A stretch of DNA of 64,000 bases from Prevotella sp. UBA2444 (GTDB lineage Bacteria > Bacteroidota > Bacteroidia > Bacteroidales > Bacteroidaceae), in NCBI GenBank assembly GCA_002342665.1, contig DDQK01000035.1, positions 377 through 64,376 of the forward strand, in the 5' to 3' direction. A model generated the notes under the pieces. It was given only the letters and a program-made list of their open reading frames with translations, was not told where the DNA came from and ran no database searches. A program made the position numbers and the translations under genes. Numbering within the stretch: position 1 is the first letter of the stretch; each line of letters begins with the position of its first letter. This document shows positions 50,966 through 60,236 of this stretch, in pieces.

Positions 50966-51842
50966 CGTATTCCTCGGCACGGCGCAGCAGATACTGTCCG
51001 TAGTCATTCTTCGCCATAGGCAGTGCCAGCGCCTTCAGCTGCTCCTTACTGATCCAGCCACGCTTGTAGGCTATCTCCTCCAGACAGGCCACCTTCAGGC
51101 CCTGTCGCTTCTCTATCACCTCAATGAATGTCGAGGCTTCAGAGAGAGAGTCGTGTGTTCCCGTGTCCAGCCAGGCAAAGCCGCGCTGCAGCGTCTGCAC
51201 CAGAAGGGTCTTCTGGCTCAGATACGTCTGGTTCACTGTCGTGATCTCCAGTTCGCCGCGCGCTGAGGGCTTGATGCTCTTGGCAATCTCCACCACACTG
51301 TTGGGATAGAAGTAGAGGCCCACCACGGCATAGTTCGATTTCGGCTTCAGAGGCTTCTCCTCGATGCTCAGACAATTGCCCTCGTCATCAAACTCAGCCA
51401 CGCCGTAGCGCTCTGGATCGTTCACCCAGTAGCCGAACACAGTGGCGTGGTTGTTCTCCTCCGCATTCTTCACCGATTGTTTCAGCATGCCCGTGAAACC
51501 ACTGCCGTAGAAGATGTTGTCGCCCAATACCAGACAGACGCAGTCGTTGCCGATAAACTCCTCACCGATGATGAAGGCCTGTGCCAGACCGTCGGGGGAA
51601 GGCTGCTCTGCATACTCGAAGCGCACGCCCAGGTCGCTGCCGTCGCCCAGCAGTCGCTTGAAACCTGGCAGGTCGTAGGGGGTTGAAATGATCAGTATCT
51701 CACGGATGCCTGCCAGCATCAGCGTTGAGATGGGGTAGTAGATCATGGGTTTGTCGAAGATGGGTATCAGCTGCTTGCTGATACCTTTCGTGATGGGGTA
51801 GAGACGGGTACCTGACCCACCAGCTAATACGATACCTTTCAT
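50958..51842 (-). CDS. rfbA: Glucose-1-phosphate thymidylyltransferase
   Basis: The 294-residue enzyme makes dTDP-glucose, first step to dTDP-rhamnose. Signatures are [31 protein letters not shown] [27 protein letters not shown] and [14 protein letters not shown]. The C-terminal helix set matches RmlA. RmlD lies 10 kb away, so the rhamnose genes are scattered. It has a -7 box (TACCTTTG, 51867-51874 minus) that forms one half of a divergent pair. Confidence 0.95.
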   Translation of the reverse strand: MKGIVLAGGSGTRLYPITKGISKQLIPIFDKPMIYYPISTLMLAGIREILIISTPYDLPGFKRLLGDGSDLGVRFEYAEQPSPDGLAQAFIIGEEFIGNDCVCLVLGDNIFYGSGFTGMLKQSVKNAEENNHATVFGYWVNDPERYGVAEFDDEGNCLSIEEKPLKPKSNYAVVGLYFYPNSVVEIAKSIKPSARGELEITTVNQTYLSQKTLLVQTLQRGFAWLDTGTHDSLSEASTFIEVIEKRQGLKVACLEEIAYKRGWISKEQLKALALPMAKNDYGQYLLRRAEEYVK

Positions 51843-51866
51843 AAGCTATAAATTGTTTGATGGGTG

Positions 51867-51978
51867 CAAAGGTACGAAAAAAAGTGAAAAACGCAGCGTG
51901 GATGGCGAAGAATTTGCAAGGCGGCAGCAAATTCTTCACACTTCGCTATTCACTTTTCACTTTTTTTCTGTACCTTTG
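51867..51978. promoter_or_regulatory. Divergent promoters inside a large inverted repeat
   Basis: TACCTTTG boxes face outward on the minus (51867-51874) and plus (51971-51978) strands. The sequence between is nearly symmetric: outer arms of the GCAAAGGTAC type followed by a poly-A and GTGAAAA, and an inner 11-bp stem GAAGAATTTGC/GCAAATTCTTC. GTGAA-type heptads make up the right arm. The symmetry suggests duplication by inversion of one promoter. Confidence 0.65.
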
Positions 51979-52009
51979 CACACGATTTATAAACATTCAT
52001 CAAGAAATT

Positions 52010-52633
52010 ATGGGATTTTGGAATAAAATTTTCGGTCGTAAGGAGTCCGAGCAAAAGGTGGGAGGCATGGAGGATTTCATGACTCTTATCCGTGTCTATT
52101 TCCAGGCTGCAATGGCTGCCGACCTTGGTATCACCAACCTGGCAGCACTCCCCGACCTGCGTGTGTTTAAGACCACTCTCAAGGTGCCCACTGTCAACAA
52201 TAAGCTGGGTGTCGGCGAGCGTAGCCGCTGTAAGAATATGCTGAAGTCGATGTATGGCATGGATGACGATTTCTTCCGTGAGATTGACTCCAGCCTGCGC
52301 AAGCGCTGCAAGAAAGTGCAGGATGCACAGACCTACCTCATACAGTTCCAGGGCTACACCCAGGAGCTGATGATGCTCACGGGCAACCTCATGAAATACA
52401 AGCTGCGTCTGCCAGGATTCATGAAGAAAGTTCTCTATGGCATGACGGAAAAGACCGTCGACGAGATCTTCAACAAGAACGACTTTACCGATCCGGCAGT
52501 GCTCAAGTCGGTGGTTGCTGTCAGGCAGTATGCCCAGCGACTCGGCTTCTCGCAGAAGTGGACCACCAATTTCGTCTACAAGGTTGTCATGCTTGCCAAG
52601 AAGGAACCACGCCCCTCTGGCGATGAGAAGTAG
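52010..52633 (+). CDS. Conserved Bacteroidota protein of unknown function
   Basis: The ATG at 52010 (MGFWNKIFGRKESEQKVGG, 207 residues) is preferred; the frame upstream runs through promoter and repeat sequence. The protein is helical, basic towards the C-terminus and has no signal peptide or membrane helix: DFMTLIRVYFQAAMAADLGI, CKNMLKSMYGMDDDFFREID, YTQELMMLTGNLMKYKLRLP, FMKKVLYGMTEKTVDEIF. The opening MGFWNKIFG is amphipathic and could touch the membrane. It is placed before the zapB-like/zapA/rny genes, with its own promoter. I do not recognise a named family. Confidence 0.72.
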   Translation: MGFWNKIFGRKESEQKVGGMEDFMTLIRVYFQAAMAADLGITNLAALPDLRVFKTTLKVPTVNNKLGVGERSRCKNMLKSMYGMDDDFFREIDSSLRKRCKKVQDAQTYLIQFQGYTQELMMLTGNLMKYKLRLPGFMKKVLYGMTEKTVDEIFNKNDFTDPAVLKSVVAVRQYAQRLGFSQKWTTNFVYKVVMLAKKEPRPSGDEK

Positions 52634-52720
52634 GAGAGTGGAGAGTGAGTGCGAAAACGTTAAATAATTATAACTATTCACGCTTCAATATTCACTATTC
52701 ACTATTTTTGCATACCTTTG
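52634..52720. repeat. Heptad tracts and -7 box before the zapA cluster
   Basis: Right after the stop of the 52010 gene come two GAGAGTG units; four TATTCAC-type units follow at 52675-52702, then TACCTTTG (52713-52720), the -7 box for the coiled-coil/zapA/rny unit. Confidence 0.65.
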
Positions 52721-52739
52721 TGCGACAAAATGTTAAGTC

Positions 52740-53036
52740 ATGAGTTCGAATGAGAAGATGATAGCCACTTTCGAGACCCGCGTCAGGCAGATGCTCCTCC
52801 GTTTTCAGGAACTGAAGAAGGAGAATGAGGAACTGTATGGGATGGTCGAGAAGAACGAGCAGGACATCCGTGACCTGCAGGCCAGGCTCTCTCAGGCAGA
52901 CCGTGACTACAATGCCCTGAAAATGGCTAAGATGCTCACTATCACCGATGGCGATCTCGACAGTGCCAAGGCCCGTGTGCAGAAGCTCATCAGGGATGTC
53001 AACAAGTGCATCGCAATCCTTAGTGACGAACAGTAA
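52740..53036 (+). CDS. Short coiled-coil protein next to zapA
   Basis: The 98-residue protein is a continuous coiled coil (FETRVRQMLLRFQELKKENEELYGMVEKNE; QDIRDLQARLSQADRDYNALK) with a short C-terminal helix. It is 15 nt before zapA, in line with the coiled-coil cell-division helpers (ZapB-like) that accompany zapA; homology to ZapB itself is not demonstrable by eye. It probably works with ZapA at the Z ring. Cytoplasmic; no other motif. Confidence 0.75.
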   Translation: MSSNEKMIATFETRVRQMLLRFQELKKENEELYGMVEKNEQDIRDLQARLSQADRDYNALKMAKMLTITDGDLDSAKARVQKLIRDVNKCIAILSDEQ

Positions 53037-53051
53037 TCAACGGCTGAGACG

Positions 53052-53351
53052 ATGGCAGAAGTAAACAACGAGAAACTACATATCAGGCTGCATGTCTATA
53101 ATGAGGACATCGAAGTGACGGTCAAGCGCGAGGACGAAGTATTCTACCGCAATGCCGCCAAACTCATTACCGACCGCTACAACGCCTATGCGCAGGCTTA
53201 TCGCAACAAGAAGAGCGAGCACACAATCTCGCTCATGACCCTTATCGATATCGCACTGCTCTACGAGCGCGAGAAGGGCAAGAATGATACAGCCCCCTAC
53301 GATGCTATTCTCTCAAAGTTGACTTCTGAAATCGAAGAAGCACTCAAGTGA
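53052..53351 (+). CDS. zapA: Cell division protein ZapA
   Basis: The 99-residue product matches ZapA: an N-terminal beta-hairpin (KLHIRLHVYNEDIEVTVKREDE) and a C-terminal helix (YRNAAKLITDRYNAYAQAYRNKKSEHTISLMTLIDIALLYEREK) for dimer and tetramer formation. It bundles FtsZ protofilaments. It stands between the coiled-coil gene and rny, 29 nt before the latter, a neighbourhood I know from other Bacteroidota. Confidence 0.88.
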   Translation: MAEVNNEKLHIRLHVYNEDIEVTVKREDEVFYRNAAKLITDRYNAYAQAYRNKKSEHTISLMTLIDIALLYEREKGKNDTAPYDAILSKLTSEIEEALK

Positions 53352-53380
53352 GAACAGTATCATTTTAATATAGATTTTTT

Positions 53381-54922
53381 ATGGATTTAATTTTTGTACT
53401 TTTAATCGCTGCCGGCGCCCTCACTCTCGGAGGTGTCGGTGGATATCTTGTGTTCCGTTACGTGCTGACGGGAAAATACAAGGAGATGATGGCTACGGCC
53501 GAAAAAGAGGCTGAGGTCATTAAGGAGAAAAAACTGCTGGAAGTCAAGGAGAAGTTCCTCAACAAGAAGTCGGAACTTGAAAAGGAAGCCCAGCAGCGCA
53601 ACCAGCATTTCCAGCAGACGGAGAACAAACTCAAGCAGCGTGAACTCTCCCTCAATCAGCGTCAGGAGGAACTGGGGCGTCGCAAGAGTGAGCTCGACAG
53701 TCAGCAGACCCGCATTGACAATGAGAAGAAACTCCTCGGCATCAAGTCTGAGGAACTCGAGAAGATGCAGCAGAAGGAGCGTGAGAAACTCGAGGAAGTC
53801 TCCGGACTCAGTGCCGAGGACGCCAAGAACCGTCTCATCGAGTCGATGAAAGACGAGGCCAAGACGGCCGCCGCCAGCTACATCAACGAGATCATGGACG
53901 AGGCCAAGCTCAATGCAGATCAGGAGGCCAAGAAGATTGTCATCAAGACTATCCAGCGCGTGGCTACCGAGACGGCCGTTGAGAATAGTGTCAGTGTGTT
54001 CCATATCGACAACGATGAGGTCAAAGGCCGCATCATTGGTCGTGAGGGTCGTAACATTCGTGCCCTCGAGGCTGCTGCAGGCGTCGAGATTGTCGTCGAC
54101 GATACCCCCGAGGCCATCGTCATCTCCGGCTTCGACCCCGTGCGTCGTGAGACCTGCCGTCTGGCCCTCCACCAGCTTGTCAGCGACGGACGTATCCATC
54201 CCGCACGCATCGAGGAGGTGGTCGCCAAGGTGAAGAAGCAGCTCGACACCGAGATCATCGAGACAGGTAAGCGAACCGCCATTGACCTCGGTATCCACGG
54301 ACTGCATCCCGAACTCATCCGCATTATCGGTAAGATGAAATATCGCTCCAGCTATGGTCAGAATCTGTTGCAGCACGCTCGCGAGACGGCTAACCTATGT
54401 GCGGTCATGGCTGCAGAGCTGGGGCTGAACCCCAAGAAGGCCAAGCGTGCCGGACTGCTCCACGATATCGGCAAGGTGCCCGACGAGGAGAGCGAGCTGC
54501 CTCATGCCATCTACGGAGCCAAACTGGCTGAGAAATATAAGGAGAAGCCCGACATCTGCAACGCCATCGGTGCCCACCACGATGAGATGGAGATGCAGAC
54601 GCTGCTGGCCCCCATCGTTCAGGTGTGCGATGCCATCAGCGGCGCCCGTCCCGGTGCCCGTCGTGAGATAGTTGAGGCCTACATCAAGCGTCTCAACGAC
54701 CTCGAGGCCATCGCCATGAGCTATCCCGGCGTCACCAAGACCTACGCCATCCAGGCTGGCCGCGAGCTCCGCGTCATTGTAGGTGCCGACAAGATGAGTG
54801 ATGCTGAGACCGAGGCGCTCAGTGGTGAGATCGCTACTAAGATTCAGAACGAGATGACCTATCCGGGACAGGTGAAGATCACTGTCATCCGTGAGACTCG
54901 TTCTGTGGCCTACGCCAAGTAA
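53381..54922 (+). CDS. rny: Ribonuclease Y
   Basis: The 513-residue membrane-anchored endoribonuclease starts mRNA decay. It has an N-terminal helix ([23 protein letters not shown]), a long coiled coil (to about residue 200), a KH domain with [16 protein letters not shown] and an HD domain with [12 protein letters not shown] and AIGAHHDE. C-terminal end SVAYAK as usual. Length is normal. The last codons and stop (CCAAGTAA) are duplicated just downstream. Confidence 0.97.
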   Translation: MDLIFVLLIAAGALTLGGVGGYLVFRYVLTGKYKEMMATAEKEAEVIKEKKLLEVKEKFLNKKSELEKEAQQRNQHFQQTENKLKQRELSLNQRQEELGRRKSELDSQQTRIDNEKKLLGIKSEELEKMQQKEREKLEEVSGLSAEDAKNRLIESMKDEAKTAAASYINEIMDEAKLNADQEAKKIVIKTIQRVATETAVENSVSVFHIDNDEVKGRIIGREGRNIRALEAAAGVEIVVDDTPEAIVISGFDPVRRETCRLALHQLVSDGRIHPARIEEVVAKVKKQLDTEIIETGKRTAIDLGIHGLHPELIRIIGKMKYRSSYGQNLLQHARETANLCAVMAAELGLNPKKAKRAGLLHDIGKVPDEESELPHAIYGAKLAEKYKEKPDICNAIGAHHDEMEMQTLLAPIVQVCDAISGARPGARREIVEAYIKRLNDLEAIAMSYPGVTKTYAIQAGRELRVIVGADKMSDAETEALSGEIATKIQNEMTYPGQVKITVIRETRSVAYAK

Positions 54923-54965
54923 ATTCTGGTTCACAGCTTCCACCAAGTAATTTTTGGTTCACAGC
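54915..54965 (+). repeat. Tandem duplication of the rny 3' end
   Basis: A 23-nt word beginning CCAAGTAA and ending GGTTCACAGC occurs at 54915-54937 and 54943-54965 with two mismatches. The first copy includes the rny stop codon. Confidence 0.8.
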
Positions 54966-54994
54966 CCCCGCCGCAAACATTGACGGCGGGGGCT
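54963..54994. terminator. GC-rich hairpin between convergent rny and ccsBA
   Basis: A perfect 11-bp stem AGCCCCCGCCG/CGGCGGGGGCT with a 10-nt loop separates the two converging genes. There is no long T-run, but the strength and position indicate a bidirectional terminator. Confidence 0.7.
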
Positions 54995-55005
54995 GCAATC
55001 ATTTA

Positions 55006-57015
55006 TCAGGCGTAGGAGTGCATGCCTCCGAGGAAGTAGTTGACACCGAAATAGGTCATCAGAACAGCGAGGAAGGCTACGACGAGGTAGGCATGGAACA
55101 CCTTGGGGTTGCGCAGCTGGGGAATGCTCTGCTGATGGAAGGGCACGGCGTAGATGATGAGTGTGATGAGGGCCCACACCTCTTTGGGATCCCAGCTCCA
55201 GTAGCGTCCCCACGAGATGTTGGCCCAGAGGGCGCCAAGGAATATGCCTGCGGCGAGAAAGAAGACTGCGGGATAGAGCATCACTCGGCTCAGCAGGGTG
55301 AGGGTCTCTACATCGGCACTGCGGCCAAAGGCCATGAGGATGAGGGCGTAGATGCCGTTGAGCACCATGAAGGCCAGCAGGGCATAGGCCATCATGATGA
55401 TGCTCACATGGGAGGTGAGCAGCGGCGAGGTGAGCACGGGCATGAGATGGGTGATCTGGGGATTCATCTGACTGAGATGGCTCACAAGCAAGGTGAAGCC
55501 GGCGAGCATGAGGCCGAAGGGCAGGATGAACGTGAAACGGCGGTGGAGCAGGAGGGTGATGAACAGGATGACGAGGGCCATGAAGATCATCGTCTCGTAG
55601 CCGTTGCCCAGAGGTATGCGGCCGCTGATGTACCAGCGCAGGCAGTAGCCGAATAGGTGGAAGAGGAATAGGAGGAAAGTGAATAGTGAAAAGTGAATAG
55701 TGAATAATTGGCTACCGCCCACCCGTGCTCCTGAGGGGCGTGAGGAGCGGTAGAGCATCAGGAAGAAAGTGAGGAAGCCGAGGGTGAGGCAGGCGATGAA
55801 CAGGATCTTGCTGAAGGGGATGGTGTTGTAGAGAATCTCGGCACTGACCTGGATATCCGACAGCGGAGCGACATCGGCAGGACGGGGCACGATGAGTTCG
55901 CCACGGGTGAGCATGACGATGATGCCCACCTTCTCGTCGAGTTCCTGCATGGCCTTGTCGGGACGGTTGCCGTTGGCCTCGATGAGAGGCATCAGACGGT
56001 ACTCGTTGCCGTCGAAGAGGTCTGAGAAGCGGGCATACTCTCCCTCGATGCCGAGTTGCTGGCGCAGACGGGAGTCCTTGATGCGGATCATGGGCTCCTG
56101 TTTCCATGCGTCGGGACGGGAGAGCCAGCCGTAGACGACCTGTTCGGCAGAGAGACCTTTGTAGCTGCTACGGCCATAGACCTTCTGCAGGAAATCGTGA
56201 GCGAGGGTGCTGAGGGGCGTCACACGGTCGTTGTATACGATCTGCATGCGTGCGGCCTGCTGTGCTTTCTCCTGGCTGATAGTGGGCACGGTGCGGGCGC
56301 CTGCTGCCGCTGCCGACATGAGTAGCAGGGCTATCAGTGAGGCGCGCGACTGGCTTAGCAGGTGCAACAGACGTCGGAACTCCTCGCCACGGGCCAGTAG
56401 TACCCAGACCATGCTTAGGGCCAGCAGGGCGTAGCCGAAATAGGTGAGGGGAGTGCCCCAAGGGTCGTGGCGCACGGTGAGGATGGTGCCCTGATGGTCG
56501 GGATCGAATGACGACTGATAGAGCCTGTAACCTTCACGCTGCATGATGCGATTCATGGAGATACGGACGGTGTCACCCTGACAAACGACGGTGCTGACAA
56601 AGTCGGAAGGAGCCTGTGAACCGGGATAGTAGTCGATGGTGAAGGCGTGCAGGCTGAGGGCGAAGGGCAGCATCCTCACATGACCGTCGGAGAGGTAGCG
56701 GTCCTGGGTCTCCCCCTGACGGATGTGGAGTACACCTTCGCTGGCCGTAAACCAGGTGAGGGCTGCTCCGGCAAGAATGACCAGGAAGGATACGTGGAGC
56801 ATACAGACGGAGGCGCGTCGCCACAGTTGACGACGCCACAGGTACCAGAGCGAGAGGGCTGACAATAGAGCCCAGAGTCCGAAGAACCAGGGCGCGGCAT
56901 AGACGTGCTCGGAGGCGTACTGCTGACCGTCGGACTGGGTCAGGAAAGTGGCGTAGGCCATCACCAGAAGGAGAACTCCGAGGACGACGGCGAGCAATAT
57001 CTTGACGGCTTTCAT
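55006..57015 (-). CDS. ccsBA: Fused cytochrome c biogenesis protein CcsBA (ResB-CcsA)
   Basis: The ATG at 57015 shares one base with the stop of the upstream gene and begins a membrane helix (MKAVKILLAVVLGVLLLV), giving 669 residues. The N-terminal half is ResB-like with a periplasmic domain (about 110-380), the C-terminal half CcsA with the haem-binding tryptophan-rich motif WANISWGRYWSWDPKEVWALI and the conserved His residues in helices. It exports haem and attaches it to CxxCH cytochromes, here the two c-type proteins of the same operon. The junction of the halves carries GSQLFTIHFSLFTF, encoded by four heptad repeats. It is the last gene of the locus. Confidence 0.92.
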   Translation of the reverse strand: MKAVKILLAVVLGVLLLVMAYATFLTQSDGQQYASEHVYAAPWFFGLWALLSALSLWYLWRRQLWRRASVCMLHVSFLVILAGAALTWFTASEGVLHIRQGETQDRYLSDGHVRMLPFALSLHAFTIDYYPGSQAPSDFVSTVVCQGDTVRISMNRIMQREGYRLYQSSFDPDHQGTILTVRHDPWGTPLTYFGYALLALSMVWVLLARGEEFRRLLHLLSQSRASLIALLLMSAAAAGARTVPTISQEKAQQAARMQIVYNDRVTPLSTLAHDFLQKVYGRSSYKGLSAEQVVYGWLSRPDAWKQEPMIRIKDSRLRQQLGIEGEYARFSDLFDGNEYRLMPLIEANGNRPDKAMQELDEKVGIIVMLTRGELIVPRPADVAPLSDIQVSAEILYNTIPFSKILFIACLTLGFLTFFLMLYRSSRPSGARVGGSQLFTIHFSLFTFLLFLFHLFGYCLRWYISGRIPLGNGYETMIFMALVILFITLLLHRRFTFILPFGLMLAGFTLLVSHLSQMNPQITHLMPVLTSPLLTSHVSIIMMAYALLAFMVLNGIYALILMAFGRSADVETLTLLSRVMLYPAVFFLAAGIFLGALWANISWGRYWSWDPKEVWALITLIIYAVPFHQQSIPQLRNPKVFHAYLVVAFLAVLMTYFGVNYFLGGMHSYA
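55679..55706. repeat. Four GTGAATA-type heptads inside ccsBA
   Basis: Units GTGAATA (three) and GTGAAAA (one). The coding strand reads TATTCAC and so stays open, adding about 10 residues between the ResB and CcsA halves. Confidence 0.85.
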
Positions 57016-58151
57016 CAGAACGCGGGGAGGGAGGGGTTGTTGACCTGCTTGACGGCCATGCACTCCATCTCGATGAGCCAGCCGGGACGGCATACGGGGG
57101 CGTGGACGATGACGTAGGGGCGGTCGGGGAAGCGCTCACGGTACATGTCGCTGACGAGATTGTAGTCGGCGGTGTCGCGCAAGTAGACCACCATTTCGGC
57201 CACATCGTCGAAGGTGCAGTCGGCCTCGGCCAGCAAGGCCTCCACGTTCTCCCACATGCGCTCCGTCTGACGGACGATGTTCTTGGGATATTTCACCTCG
57301 CCCTTATTGTTGATGCTCGCCGTGCCGGAGATAAAGACATGACGGCGATCACGATAGTCGACGCGTGTGCCGCGCTCGAAGCTCACGCCGTAGTCACTGG
57401 TGCGATTGAGGTGGGTGGGGGCATAGAGGTAGTGGATTTGTTCGCGCTGGATGCCTTGGATGGCGTAGTTGTCCATCTGCGAGAGCACGTTGGGATCTGC
57501 CTGACGGCCTCCGATGCCTGTTGAGGCGATGAAATGGGTGTGGACTGTAAGCCCTTGGGTAAAGAAGAACTGGTTGCGGGCACGGACCACACCACCGTAG
57601 TTGAGGTCGACGTCGTTGACGAAGAACCAGGTGCGGATGCAGTTGGCCTCAAGGGTGCATCCCTCCTGCAGCAGTTGCATGTTGTACTCGTTGAAGAGCA
57701 GTCGTGTCTGATACTCCGAGTTGGCTGCGAGGTTGTGGGCAGAGCCGTTCCAAAGGTGTCTGAACTGTCCATGGTTGACGGCATAGAGTCCGCTGCCTGT
57801 GATGCTGGAATTCACACCCGTCATGAGGTATACCCAGAGGGCTATCTTGGTGCCGTCGAGGGGAGCCTGTTGAATGATGCTCTTGGCGCAGTCTGTCATA
57901 TCGGCTACAATGACTTCGTCCTGCTGGTTGGCAGCATCACTAAGGAAGTAGCGCTTGAAGACGGCCTGTGCGCCAGGCAGTGTGTCATTGACGAGCCTGT
58001 CGTAGGCGTTGAGTACTGCCTCGAGCTGCTTGGCAAAGGGCAGGCCAGTCTGGCTAACGTGTATCATAGCGTGGTACTCGCGTACCTCGGTGCCGTTGTC
58101 GAAACTGAAGATATCTGCTCTGGCAGTCTCAAACTGTATGTTCTGTATCAT
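57015..58151 (-). CDS. Two-domain RidA/chorismatase-like protein
   Basis: The 378-residue protein has a C-terminal RidA (YjgF) domain (about 240-375: VSFERGTRVDYRDRRHVFISGTASINNKGE; NVEALLAEADCTFDDVAEMVVYLRD) and an N-terminal domain with IRTWFFVNDVDLNYGGVVRARNQFF and HFIASTGIGGR, an arrangement resembling the FkbO/Hyg5 chorismatases and XanB2, which are two-domain RidA-fold enzymes. It may therefore hydrolyse chorismate or a related metabolite rather than act as an imine deaminase. No signal peptide. It overlaps the ccsBA start by 1 nt and follows the cytochrome lipoprotein, so it belongs to the haem/iron operon; the link is unexplained. Confidence 0.78.
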   Translation of the reverse strand: MIQNIQFETARADIFSFDNGTEVREYHAMIHVSQTGLPFAKQLEAVLNAYDRLVNDTLPGAQAVFKRYFLSDAANQQDEVIVADMTDCAKSIIQQAPLDGTKIALWVYLMTGVNSSITGSGLYAVNHGQFRHLWNGSAHNLAANSEYQTRLLFNEYNMQLLQEGCTLEANCIRTWFFVNDVDLNYGGVVRARNQFFFTQGLTVHTHFIASTGIGGRQADPNVLSQMDNYAIQGIQREQIHYLYAPTHLNRTSDYGVSFERGTRVDYRDRRHVFISGTASINNKGEVKYPKNIVRQTERMWENVEALLAEADCTFDDVAEMVVYLRDTADYNLVSDMYRERFPDRPYVIVHAPVCRPGWLIEMECMAVKQVNNPSLPAF

Positions 58152-58160
58152 CGTTTATAA

Positions 58161-58192
58161 TGTTCAATATTCTTGTTCAACGTTCAATGTTC
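58161..58192 (-). repeat. TGTTCAA-type heptads at the end of the cytochrome lipoprotein gene
   Basis: On the plus strand the unit TGTTCAA and its variant CGTTCAA recur at 58161-58192. The TGA stop codon of the upstream gene (58184-58186) lies within a unit. Confidence 0.7.
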
Positions 58193-58903
58193 CTTTGCGC
58201 CGTTGTTGATCCAGCTGTCGATGAGCGGCAGTATGTTCTGCTCGTTCTGCTCGGATACGAGGTCGCGGTGTGTCATCGTGATGCCTTCTACCTGCTCCTG
58301 ATGGAGTATGATGTGGAGCAGGCTGTTGGCGGCACTGCCGGGTTCCACCATCTTGATGCCTGGCACACGGGTGGAGGACTGGTCTACGAGTGCTCCGTAG
58401 CTGCGCCCCTGCGTGAGGTAGAGCCCGGCGGCAGCACGGTTGGAGGCTCCGTGACAGTTGGCGCAGGTGGTGTTGAAATAGGCCTGCTGGATGGCGTTGA
58501 GCATGCTCACGTCTATTGTTCCGGCATCCATGTAGACCGTATCTCGAGTCTGCTCCAGTTCGATGTCTCGGAAGCTCATCACCTGCCTACGCAAACGGTC
58601 GAGTACGCAGAGCCGCACAGTATTCACCTCGTCGTTGATACCCGAGAGGACGATGCTCACCTGGCCGTCGGCATTTTTCGAAATGGCCTTTGAGATAACG
58701 GCGTATTCGTCGGTGCCGTCGAATCCTGCCAGTGCGATGCTGTAGTCGTCGGGCCAGTTGGCAAGTCCCGTCAGCGTGCCGGTGAGTTTCACGATGCGGC
58801 CTTCCTTGTAGCTGACGGTCTTCTCATAGATGCGCCCGTCGTCACAGGCTGTCAGTGCGATGGCTGTCAGTGCTGTTAGGGTTGCAAAGATATACTTTTT
58901 CAT
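58184..58903 (-). CDS. Lipoprotein with a c-type haem site
   Basis: ATG 58903 gives 239 residues with lipobox LTAC and DDGRIYEKTVS. The N-terminal part is a beta domain (VKLTGTLTGLANWPDDYSIALAGFDG); a CANCH haem-attachment motif is at about residue 146 (FNTTCANCHGASNRAAAGLYLTQG), and VPGIKMVEPGSAANSLLHIILH holds a possible axial Met. It is a single-haem cytochrome c lipoprotein facing the periplasm or surface and probably passes electrons to or from the di-haem oxidoreductase of this operon. It depends on CcsBA for haem attachment. Confidence 0.87.
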   Translation of the reverse strand: MKKYIFATLTALTAIALTACDDGRIYEKTVSYKEGRIVKLTGTLTGLANWPDDYSIALAGFDGTDEYAVISKAISKNADGQVSIVLSGINDEVNTVRLCVLDRLRRQVMSFRDIELEQTRDTVYMDAGTIDVSMLNAIQQAYFNTTCANCHGASNRAAAGLYLTQGRSYGALVDQSSTRVPGIKMVEPGSAANSLLHIILHQEQVEGITMTHRDLVSEQNEQNILPLIDSWINNGAKEH

Positions 58904-58930
58904 TGAGATATGCAAATTCTTCGCGCTTTT

Positions 58931-58951
58931 ATTCTTAATTCTTAACTATTA
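58931..58951 (-). repeat. Three heptads between porin and cytochrome lipoprotein genes
   Basis: Plus-strand units ATTCTTA, ATTCTTA and ACTATTA; on the mRNA strand each carries TAA, and the first is the porin stop codon (58949-58951). Confidence 0.7.
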
Positions 58952-60223
58952 GAAGGCATACTGCAGCATCAGCTGTGCTGTGTGGGTGCAGATGCCCAGG
59001 TCGTCGAGGTCGCGGTCGAGCTGTGTGGCGTGGCCCGTACGCCCGATGTACTGGTACATGGCCGAGAGCTTGATGTTGGTCTTGGGAATGAAGAAGTTGA
59101 CGCTGGCGGCAGGCATGTTGAGGATACCGTCCTTCGACGAGCCGTTGCGGTCGTAGAAGTCGTAGCGCAGTCCCAGCTGCCACTGTGGATGTACGAAGTA
59201 TCCTACCTGGGCGTAGGCCCCCCAGTAGTTGTAGCCCTCGTCGATTTTTTGTCGCTTGGTGAATCCGATGTGCATGTAGTATGCCTCGGCGCCCACATAC
59301 CAGCGTCCCTTGAGCATGGCGAACTCGGCACCGGCACGGAAGTCGTTGGTCGACTCGCTCTCCGCCTCGTTGTTGAAGTTGGCACTCAGCCCGAAGAGCA
59401 TCTTGTCTTCATGCAGCATCTTGGGGTTGCCCTGCGTCATGGGCATGGCGCCCTTGGGCTGGTAGGTGAGGCGTGCAGCATACATCAGCGAAGGCAGGTG
59501 GTTGTCGTCGCTCAGTCCTTTGGTGGCACTGTTCTGCGAGGAGCCGGTGCCGTTCCAGATGCCTGCCTCATAGCCGAACTTATTGGCGATGAGTCCGTGA
59601 ACCTCGACACCCAGGTCGAAGCCTGTGCCGATGCCAGGGGTGACAGCATTGAGCGAGTAGGGCAGTATGGCCTGTGCAGTCAATGAGGTGGGCAGCTGGG
59701 GGAAGAGCGTCTCGCCCAGGGTGGTGAGATAGGCGTGGGTGAAAGGCGTCTTGAATTTACCCACACGGAAGCGGAGCTGGGGCATGGCAGCATAGTCGAT
59801 CCAGGCCTGCTGCAGCACGTTGCCTCCGGAGGCGGCTGCGTTGACACATACGTTGTAGTCGATCCTGCCGAAGGCCTTGCCGGTGAAGCCGATGATGGCA
59901 TAGGGGATGGCGAAGCCGGAGTTGGCCACATTGTCCTGGTTGTAGGCCTTGTCGAGTCCCTCGTCGTCGTAGTAGCGGTAGCTGAGTATGGTCTGCATGA
60001 AGAGGTAGGGCTTGAAGACAAAGCTACCGTCGTTGCTCTGCAGGGTGAATCCACGGTCGTCGGCGATAGGTATGACGCCGTTGTCCATGTTGTACTTTGC
60101 GGCCTCTGTCTGCTCCTCAGTGTCGGGGGCAGGGGCTGCGATTTCCGAAGTCTCTGTCTCTGCCATTGCTGCGGCAGAGAATGTTGTTGCCATCAGGATG
60201 GCATATAATCTGTTGTATTTCAT
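58949..60223 (-). CDS. Outer-membrane porin (OprO/P-like)
   Basis: ATG 60223 gives a signal peptide (MKYNRLYAILMATTFSAAAMA) and a 424-residue product. The body has alternating strands with aromatic belts (FKPYLFMQTILSYRYYDD; LRFRVGKFKTPFTHAYLTTLGE; WYVGAEAYYMHIGFTKRQKID; HPQWQLGLRYDFYDRNG) and ends in QLMLQYAF, a C-terminal Phe as in outer-membrane barrels. It resembles phosphate-selective porins O/P; substrate unknown. Its place next to a di-haem oxidoreductase and imelysin suggests uptake of an iron or redox compound. Confidence 0.85.
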   Translation of the reverse strand: MKYNRLYAILMATTFSAAAMAETETSEIAAPAPDTEEQTEAAKYNMDNGVIPIADDRGFTLQSNDGSFVFKPYLFMQTILSYRYYDDEGLDKAYNQDNVANSGFAIPYAIIGFTGKAFGRIDYNVCVNAAASGGNVLQQAWIDYAAMPQLRFRVGKFKTPFTHAYLTTLGETLFPQLPTSLTAQAILPYSLNAVTPGIGTGFDLGVEVHGLIANKFGYEAGIWNGTGSSQNSATKGLSDDNHLPSLMYAARLTYQPKGAMPMTQGNPKMLHEDKMLFGLSANFNNEAESESTNDFRAGAEFAMLKGRWYVGAEAYYMHIGFTKRQKIDEGYNYWGAYAQVGYFVHPQWQLGLRYDFYDRNGSSKDGILNMPAASVNFFIPKTNIKLSAMYQYIGRTGHATQLDRDLDDLGICTHTAQLMLQYAF

Positions 60224-60236
60224 TTCATTCTTAATC

